Part shown: positions 31,117 to 36,527 of the stretch, piece after piece
Position numbering within the stretch: position 1 is the first letter of the stretch
Layout of the letters: every line of letters begins with the position of its first letter
NCBI GenBank assembly: GCA_017545665.1
Contig: JAFWKQ010000097.1
Coordinates: 1-36,527 of the forward strand
Direction of reading: 5' to 3'
Origin: Atopobiaceae bacterium
Lineage (GTDB): Bacteria; Actinomycetota; Coriobacteriia; Coriobacteriales; Atopobiaceae
DNA length: 36,527 bases
Translations under genes and position numbers: made by a program
The notes under the pieces: generated by a model
What the model was told of the DNA's origin: nothing
Databases searched by the model: none
The model's input: only the letters and a program-made list of their open reading frames with translations

Positions 31117-34100
31117 ATAGGTTCTTTTTAGCCGCAGGCGTCACCTCGACTTTAATCTGAGCGCGCTCGGCAATAAAGTGGTCGAAGTCCTCATGTGGCA
31201 CCGGCTTGGAGAAGTAGTAGCCCTGAACGTAGTCGCAACCCATGGCCTTCAGTACCATGTACTGCTCTTCGGTCTCGACGCCCTCGGCCACAACCGGCAC
31301 ATGCAGATAATCTGCGATGTCGATGATCAGCTCGATCATGCGCACGTCCCTTGTTTCGCCGAATGCGCTGCGTATGAAGCTCATGTCCAGCTTGAGCGCA
31401 TCGATTGGGAGGCGCGACAGCATACCCAAGGACGAATACCCTGTTCCGAAGTCGTCCATCTCAATGCGGAAGCCCATTCCCATGCCACGCAGCTCCTTGG
31501 CAGTGGAAATCACCTGATCCGAGTCGCCGGTATAGGCGGACTCAGTGATCTCCAGCATCAGGTCGTCTGCACTGAGTTCGTAGGTCTCAAGAATCTCTGC
31601 GAAGATGCTCTTGAGGTTTGGCGTCAGCATGTCAATGCGAGACACGTTTACCGATACCGGCACAGAGAAGCCAAAGCGGTCCTTCCAATCTCGGATTCTT
31701 GCCGCCGTCTGGCGCCATACGAACTGGTCCAGGTCCAGTATGAGGCCATTGTCCTCGAGCAATGGGATAAAGACTCCCGGACTGATGAACCCGAGCTCCG
31801 GGTGATCCCAACGCACCAGGGCCTCTGCGCTGGCCAAAATGGGGCTTTCGGGGCGAATGTCGAATTTTGGCTGGAAGTACACCATAAAGCGGTTGCTTTC
31901 CAAGGACGGCTTGAAGTCCTCCAGCAGGCGCTCCCTAAACAGCTCCGCCTCGTGCATCTTCGTGTCGTAGATGCCAATTGCCTTCTGATAACCGCTCTTT
32001 ACGGTGTTTGCGGCAATCTTTGCGTAGTCAAAGCGGCGGTCGATCTGGAGCGACTTGTCAACTTCCGAATACACGCCCATGCGCAGCCGGATCCGGTTCT
32101 TCGAAACCTCCTCGTCCACGAGGCCCTCAGACGCCTTGTCCAATATGCGCTCGTAATCTTCGGTGTGGGGGCAATAGATAAGGAAGACGTCTGCTTCGCG
32201 ACGGCAGCACACACCGCCGACCTCGCGTGATATCTGACGGACGCGCTGTCCGATTCGGGAGAGCACGCTGTCGCCATACTGCTTTCCGTAGCGCTCGTTC
32301 AGCATGTGGAAGTGGTTGACGTCTAGCACGATGGCATCCATCGACATGTCGCTATAGTGCTGGTCGTACATCCGAACGTAGCGGAGGAAGTAGTCGAGGT
32401 TAAGCAGGTTCGTCAGGCTGTCGCGCTCGGTGGACTGGATGATGTTGCGCTTTTCGGTTAGCTCGATGCAGCGAGTGACGCGAGCTCGAACGATTTCGGC
32501 AGAAGGATACGGCTTGGGAATAAAGTCGATTGCTCCGATCTTGAGGCAGTCTACCTCGGCGCTTTGATCAGCGGTTATAACAATAACGGGTATTCCCGCG
32601 AGCTCTTCCTCCTCCTTCATAACCTTGAGCACTTCCATGCCGCCCACCTGCGGCATTTGCAGGTCCAGAAGCACCATGGCAATCTCGTCTTTATGGATCT
32701 TAACCTGCTCCAGTGCCTCGATTCCGTCGGAGGCATAGAGTATCTCGTAGTTCTCCTCGAGCATATTGCCCAGAATCAACTGGTTGATCTGCACGTCCTC
32801 AACAATGAGTATGTGACGCTTGAGATGCATGATCTCTGCGTCCTCGTCTTCTGGGAATAGGGATGCCGCAGCCTCCTCCGCGTCCTCGCGGGTAACGGCG
32901 CCCATGCCCTTGAGGAGCTTCTTCTCCTCATACATCAGTGAGTCGGCTCGCTCGAACACGTCGTGGAAACTGGTGTCCTCCTCGGGCTTGTAATCCGAGA
33001 GGCCGCCCGATACGACGACTTCGTTTGTGCTTATGTGCACAACGGAGCGATCGTGCAGCGCCAGAACCAGCTCATTCCTAATAAGATAGTCGCGATTGCG
33101 AAGGATGACGGCAAACTCGTCTCCTCCCGTTCTATAGACAGGGCTGTGCTGGAAAATATCGCATATCATCTTGCTCGCGCTTTGAATGTACTCATCGCCT
33201 GCCTTGTGGCCAAGCGTGTCGTTAATTACCTTCAGACCGTTCACGTCGCAGACGGCGATGGCAAATTGGCCCATGGTCTTGTCTTCTATGGCAGCGTCGA
33301 TTTCGTTTTGCTGCAAGAGGAAGGCGTGCTTGCTCTTTACTCCGGTCAATGGGTCGGTGAGCGCGATGTTTTGGGCCTTATCGCGCTCCTCGGCTGCCTT
33401 CTTTTCCCACCTTTGCATGTACGTGTAGTTGACGAACATGACTATGAGGGAGATGCCGAACAGACCCACGATCACAAAGACGCTGGTATTGTCTGCCTCG
33501 TGGAGCTGCGCAAGCTTTGCCGAAAGGAATTCGTCCTTGTCTTGTTGCAGAATCTCGGCGCTTGCCGTGCCGTCCATGTAGCCGCGAATCTCGGATATGA
33601 TGGCGCTCTCTCTGCTTTCGTTTAGCCTCTCTGCCCAGGTCATCGACATCAAAACGATGAATACCAGAAGGGCGAGCCATACGATGATGGCCTTTCCGAA
33701 CTTCCTCTCGTGGTCGTTGCGTATGACGAAATTGAAATATACAAGCCCGACGAACGACCACACGGCCAAGAGTACGTACGTCTCCGTTTCGAGCGTATAG
33801 TCGCCAAAGGCGCTCGGGAAAAGCAGGAATACCGCAAAGGCGAACAGGATGGGCAAACAGATTCCGCTGATTATTCGGTTTCTCTTGACGCCTTCCCGTC
33901 CCGAAACCTTGAATACGGTTACGGACACGGCGCCGTAGATGATGGTTGCGCCAACCGTGGTGGTGTCCACGATCCATCCGATAGCCGTTCTTCCGAGGAA
34001 GGGTATGGGCAAGGATACGAGCAGTACCAGAAGGATGGCGTTGACGGGAATCTGCTTGTTATTGAGCTTGGCAAAGCGCTTGGGCAGGATGCCATCCTGC

Positions 34101-35125
34101 GCCACGGCGTAGCACAGACGGCTTACGGCACGCAGCATGCCGATGAGGCTGGAAAGCACCAGCGCGGCCAGGGACGCCATCAAAATATAGACTCCGGCCT
34201 GGCCAAGGTAGTGCTCTGCCGCAAAGAAGGCCGGCAGTCCGGCGATTCCCTCGAATTCGTCCAAGCGGCTAATGTAGTCGAGCCAGCTAGAGCAGCCCTC
34301 CGGATAGGCCGTGACGCTTAGCAGGACAATGAAGACGTACAACGCGGTGGTAACGCATACGGCGATGACGAGGACGCGGAACATATTGCTGTGCTTGAAC
34401 TTGTACTCTTGGGAAGAATTGGATATGGTCTCGAATCCAATAAAGGCCCAGGGCGAAATAAAGGCGATGCGTATAACCTGCTGCAAGACGTTCTTGTTGG
34501 GAACGAAGGCCGGGCTCATGGACATCCCGGAGCTTGGCTGTCCGATCATGCCGACGGCGAAGCAGACGGTAATACCTACGATAAAGAGCAGCACCGTTAT
34601 TACTATGAGCCGAGCGGTGGCCTTTTTACTCTTCATGCACAATAGACCAATGAGCCACATTACCACCAGAGTCGCTATGGCTTCCCCAAGGTAGACGTCG
34701 TATTGAAATACCGTAAAGAGGTATCCCTGTTTGACTGCAGCCCCCAAGAAGTATCGCGCAAACAGCGGGACGCTCGTGGCGTTGGCCCAGAAGATCGATA
34801 TGTAGATGAGGAACATGAACCAAGCGATAAGAAAGGCTCGGTCGTAGCCGAACACTTTCTTTACGTAGTTGTACAGGCCTCCAGCGCCCGGATATCGGTT
34901 GGCCAAAAAGTGATAATGGCTCGATACCATAATCATTAAGACAAACCCAATGAGCAGGCCAAGGACGGAGCCTGCTGGTCCCGCCTGGGAGAGATAGGAC
35001 TTGCTGGTAACAACCAGGGAGCCCCAGCCAATGGCCGAGCCTACCGATAAGGCAAAGACTGCAAGCGGAGAAAGATAGGGCTGGAGTTCGCCCGTGTTGT
35101 TGGTAGCAGAAGTCTGTTCCTTCAT
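31082..35125 (-). CDS. Amino-acid permease fused to GGDEF, receiver, degenerate GGDEF and EAL domains
   Basis: The protein has 1347 residues. Residues 1-475 form an APC-superfamily permease with about twelve helices, including 'SVGSAIGWGSLV' in helix 1 and 'PWAFIGFETISNSSQEYK' in helix 6. Two more helices (480-497 and 549-567) flank a polar loop of about 50 residues. Then come GGDEF 1 (583-740, 'YRTGGDEF' 664-671, active type), a receiver (770-885, Asp821, Lys871), GGDEF 2 (898-1055) with the motif changed to 'EADVF', and EAL (1070-1320) with 'EALVRW', 'SVNVSR', 'LEITES', 'DDFGTGYSS', 'KLD', 'EGVET' and 'QGY' all present. It could tie amino-acid transport or sensing to c-di-GMP synthesis and breakdown. 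The ATG at 35125 has a strong AAAGGAGGAG. The reading frame is unbroken, so it is one polypeptide. Confidence 0.93.
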   Translation of the reverse strand: MKEQTSATNNTGELQPYLSPLAVFALSVGSAIGWGSLVVTSKSYLSQAGPAGSVLGLLIGFVLMIMVSSHYHFLANRYPGAGGLYNYVKKVFGYDRAFLIAWFMFLIYISIFWANATSVPLFARYFLGAAVKQGYLFTVFQYDVYLGEAIATLVVMWLIGLLCMKSKKATARLIVITVLLFIVGITVCFAVGMIGQPSSGMSMSPAFVPNKNVLQQVIRIAFISPWAFIGFETISNSSQEYKFKHSNMFRVLVIAVCVTTALYVFIVLLSVTAYPEGCSSWLDYISRLDEFEGIAGLPAFFAAEHYLGQAGVYILMASLAALVLSSLIGMLRAVSRLCYAVAQDGILPKRFAKLNNKQIPVNAILLVLLVSLPIPFLGRTAIGWIVDTTTVGATIIYGAVSVTVFKVSGREGVKRNRIISGICLPILFAFAVFLLFPSAFGDYTLETETYVLLAVWSFVGLVYFNFVIRNDHERKFGKAIIVWLALLVFIVLMSMTWAERLNESRESAIISEIRGYMDGTASAEILQQDKDEFLSAKLAQLHEADNTSVFVIVGLFGISLIVMFVNYTYMQRWEKKAAEERDKAQNIALTDPLTGVKSKHAFLLQQNEIDAAIEDKTMGQFAIAVCDVNGLKVINDTLGHKAGDEYIQSASKMICDIFQHSPVYRTGGDEFAVILRNRDYLIRNELVLALHDRSVVHISTNEVVVSGGLSDYKPEEDTSFHDVFERADSLMYEEKKLLKGMGAVTREDAEEAAASLFPEDEDAEIMHLKRHILIVEDVQINQLILGNMLEENYEILYASDGIEALEQVKIHKDEIAMVLLDLQMPQVGGMEVLKVMKEEEELAGIPVIVITADQSAEVDCLKIGAIDFIPKPYPSAEIVRARVTRCIELTEKRNIIQSTERDSLTNLLNLDYFLRYVRMYDQHYSDMSMDAIVLDVNHFHMLNERYGKQYGDSVLSRIGQRVRQISREVGGVCCRREADVFLIYCPHTEDYERILDKASEGLVDEEVSKNRIRLRMGVYSEVDKSLQIDRRFDYAKIAANTVKSGYQKAIGIYDTKMHEAELFRERLLEDFKPSLESNRFMVYFQPKFDIRPESPILASAEALVRWDHPELGFISPGVFIPLLEDNGLILDLDQFVWRQTAARIRDWKDRFGFSVPVSVNVSRIDMLTPNLKSIFAEILETYELSADDLMLEITESAYTGDSDQVISTAKELRGMGMGFRIEMDDFGTGYSSLGMLSRLPIDALKLDMSFIRSAFGETRDVRMIELIIDIADYLHVPVVAEGVETEEQYMVLKAMGCDYVQGYYFSKPVPHEDFDHFIAERAQIKVEVTPAAKKNLYEHFQGTDQRF

Positions 35126-35159
35126 GTTACGTGCTCCTCCTTTAGTTAATCACTTAAAG

Positions 35160-35165
35160 TTTATA
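35160..35165 (-). promoter_or_regulatory. Possible extended -10 of the permease-fusion gene
   Basis: On the minus strand TGCTATAAA has an extended -10 form about 35 bases before the ATG. No clear -35 box is seen. Confidence 0.35.
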
Positions 35166-35272
35166 GCACAGTCTACGGGCGTTTTCTATGACACATTGGG
35201 CTAACGGGGCCTTGGGTTGGGACCTGCCCCTACCCAGAGCTCCGAGCCGCCACATTTGACTCAGCCTTAGGG

Positions 35273-35922
35273 TCAGCCAAGATCTCCTTTTACGCACTTG
35301 CCCCTCATGACGACGGCGCGCGGCACGACGTTGTGTATACGGTAGGGATCCATGCTAAAGAGGTCTTCGTCCAACACCATAAAATCGGCGGACTTGCCAG
35401 CCTCTATGGAACCAATCGAATCGTTCAGCCGCAGTGCTCTTGCACCGCATATGGTGTATCCCTTAATCAAATCCTCAGTGGAAAGGCGTTCCGACAACGG
35501 CGGGAACACCTCGGCGCTTCTGCCGCCCTTCGTTACCTCTTGGCGGGTATGGCCGATCTCAATTCCAAGAAAAGGATTCCATCTATCCAACAGTTGCAGG
35601 GTGACTTCGTCAGAAGAGAAGGTCACATTTGCCCCAGAGTCCATCATGGATTTGGCCCTGAATAGGTTTTCCGCACGCCTTGCGCCCAGGAGCTTGGCGT
35701 TTTGCTCGGCGGTTCCGTAATCGTTGCCACCATGCCAGTGCGGCGTGAAGTTCGCGGTAATGCCCAGCTCTCTGAACCGCGTCCCATGTGCGGATCCGGC
35801 GTTTCCTTTGTGATTCCCGCCATTTCCAGCGCCTTTGAGTTGAGCCACATGTGATGCTGGTCGTACGATTCCAGGAAAACCGGTTTGAAAGCCCCTAAAG
35901 GAAAGCGTTGACCCAGGCCGAT
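35273..35922 (-). pseudogene. Decayed YtcJ-like amidohydrolase
   Basis: Two pieces of one metal-dependent amidohydrolase lie in different frames. From about 35922 to 35791 one frame reads 'FLESYDQHHMWLNSKALEMAG', typical of the middle of YtcJ proteins. From about 35780 to 35273 another frame gives the C-terminal part, with 'NVTFSSDEVTLQ', then 'SIGSIEAGKSADFMVLDEDLF'. The N-terminal metal-binding half is missing, and about 150 residues between the pieces appear deleted at the join near 35785. Upstream sequence is a repeat of the CCGGGTCCAC family. It cannot encode an active enzyme. Confidence 0.82.
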
Positions 35923-35964
35923 CATCTTGCGGCCCGATTTGTGAGCACGGCCCCGAGGGAGGGG

Positions 35965-36127
35965 CTGGGTCCACTTTTCGGCCCGCAAACGACGGTGCCG
36001 TGCACACTCTTCCAGGGGCCGAGAGGGGCCGGGTCCACTTTTCGGTCCGCAAACGTCCTTACCGGGTACACAAACGACCGAAAAGTGTACCCGGTAAGGG
36101 AAGCTGCGGGCGGAAAAGTGGACCCGG
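35965..36127. repeat. Nested inverted repeats, CCGGGTCCACTTTTCGG family (copies 2 and 3)
   Basis: A partial copy (TGGGTCCACTTTTCGGCCCG) begins near 35966. A full copy at 36029-36127 has outer arms CCGGGTCCACTTTTCGG and its complement at 36111-36127, and inner arms TTACCGGGTACAC and GTGTACCCGGTAA. The full copy matches 7228-7327 in order and spacing. It adjoins the broken end of the amidohydrolase remnant. Confidence 0.75.
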
Positions 36128-36169
36128 CGGGAGACGTGGCACCGAGAAGTACGCGCGGGTATGCGTTCT

Positions 36170-36235
36170 TCAGCCCTTTTTGGCAAGCAGAACCACCGTC
36201 TCGACGTGGCACGAGAAAACGAAATAGATAGTCAT
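36170..36235 (-). pseudogene. Probable C-terminal remnant of a 23S rRNA uracil methyltransferase
   Basis: The minus strand from 36235 reads 21 codons ending in 'CHVETVVLLAKKG' and a stop. 'HVETVVLL' plus a short Lys-rich end is the usual C-terminus of RlmD/RumA-type methyltransferases. No more of the gene is present upstream: the next bases are the direct repeats at 36243. I read it as a leftover fragment; chance similarity is possible because it is so short. Confidence 0.5.
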
Positions 36236-36242
36236 TCTTCGT

Positions 36243-36320
36243 GCCTGTTCGCAAAATCGCGGTCAGGAACATATCCACGATTCCGCCTGTTCGCACTTAT
36301 GCCTCCAGGAACATATCCAC
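36243..36320. repeat. Two 42-base-period direct repeats
   Basis: GCCTGTTCGC followed 11 bases later by CAGGAACATATCCAC occurs at 36243-36278 and again at 36285-36320. A weaker third match (GGAACATGTCGAC) is near 36347. The last 200 bases of the window show no gene I can support. Confidence 0.6.
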
Positions 36321-36527
36321 CGGTTTTTGCCCATTAGACGTTTGTGGGAACATGTCGACAAGCTGGAATTTGTCGCTTTTCCAGTACAAGAAATCGCAGT
36401 GTTTTTTATCATTGAGTCCGGTACTCAGACAAGAATATACCCTCTGAATCCGCGCACAGAATAGTAGGAATCCGCGCCGTTGTGAAAAGTGAACACGGTA
36501 TCATAGCGGCGTTCGCAGAACAGCGCG

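Noticed and set aside
36241..36447. 68-codon open frame at the right edge
   Set aside because: It is built largely from the direct repeats, lacks a ribosome site and has no recognisable feature.
1..36527. tRNA, rRNA or known riboswitch
   Set aside because: I looked for TTCGA-containing T arms and familiar riboswitch cores in the gaps and saw none. A covariance-model scan would be needed to exclude them fully.

Overview
This window looks like part of the chromosome of a high-GC Gram-positive bacterium, most likely a member of class Coriobacteriia (Olsenella/Atopobium/Collinsella relatives). The reasons are the high GC with GC-rich intergenic hairpins, a class B sortase, large hybrid histidine kinases of the 'SSMSH-D/E-IRTPMN' type, and a type IV pilus-like cluster of very divergent small proteins. 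The assignment rests on recalled family resemblance, because no rRNA or other marker gene is present.

Layout. (1) 1-1893: an unknown membrane-anchored protein, and a convergent pyridoxal/pyridoxamine kinase separated from it by a near-perfect 70-bp palindrome. (2) 2098-7006, minus strand: a compact operon encoding a transglutaminase-like lipoprotein, a PilC/GspF platform protein, four small pilin-like or membrane proteins, and a PilT-type ATPase. No PilB and no prepilin peptidase are in view. (3) 7529-10717, plus strand: purE, a class B sortase, purM and purN. (4) 10768-18245: a membrane diguanylate cyclase, a nicotinamidase/isochorismatase-like remnant, and two hybrid sensor kinases separated and flanked by large inverted repeats. 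The second kinase seems to have lost parts of its sensor and ATP-binding domains. (5) 18259-26070: an APH-like kinase, adhE, a DeoR-family regulator and a zinc dehydrogenase on the minus strand, divergent from a fused mannitol-type PTS EIICBA. The 284-bp divergent region carries two good sigma-70-type promoters and three copies of a shared operator-like motif. (6) 26531-30485: an Lnt/nitrilase-like membrane protein and an ABC exporter (ATPase plus permease). (7) 30709-35125: a stand-alone PAS-like fragment, and a 1347-residue protein fusing an amino-acid permease to GGDEF, receiver, degenerate GGDEF and EAL domains. (8) 35273-36527: a decayed YtcJ-like amidohydrolase, a tiny rRNA methyltransferase C-terminal remnant and dense repeats.

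How the parts may work together. Region 5 reads as a hexitol module: PTS uptake, oxidation of the sugar phosphate, and AdhE to dispose of the extra NADH, under one DeoR-type repressor. Regions 4 and 7 hold several signalling proteins, including c-di-GMP synthesis and breakdown. c-di-GMP is a common controller of type IV pili, so a functional link with region 2 is possible but not shown. The most striking single gene is the permease/c-di-GMP fusion at 31082-35125. The most striking non-coding content is at least five families of intergenic inverted repeats. Several of them run into the 3' ends of genes or lie beside damaged genes.
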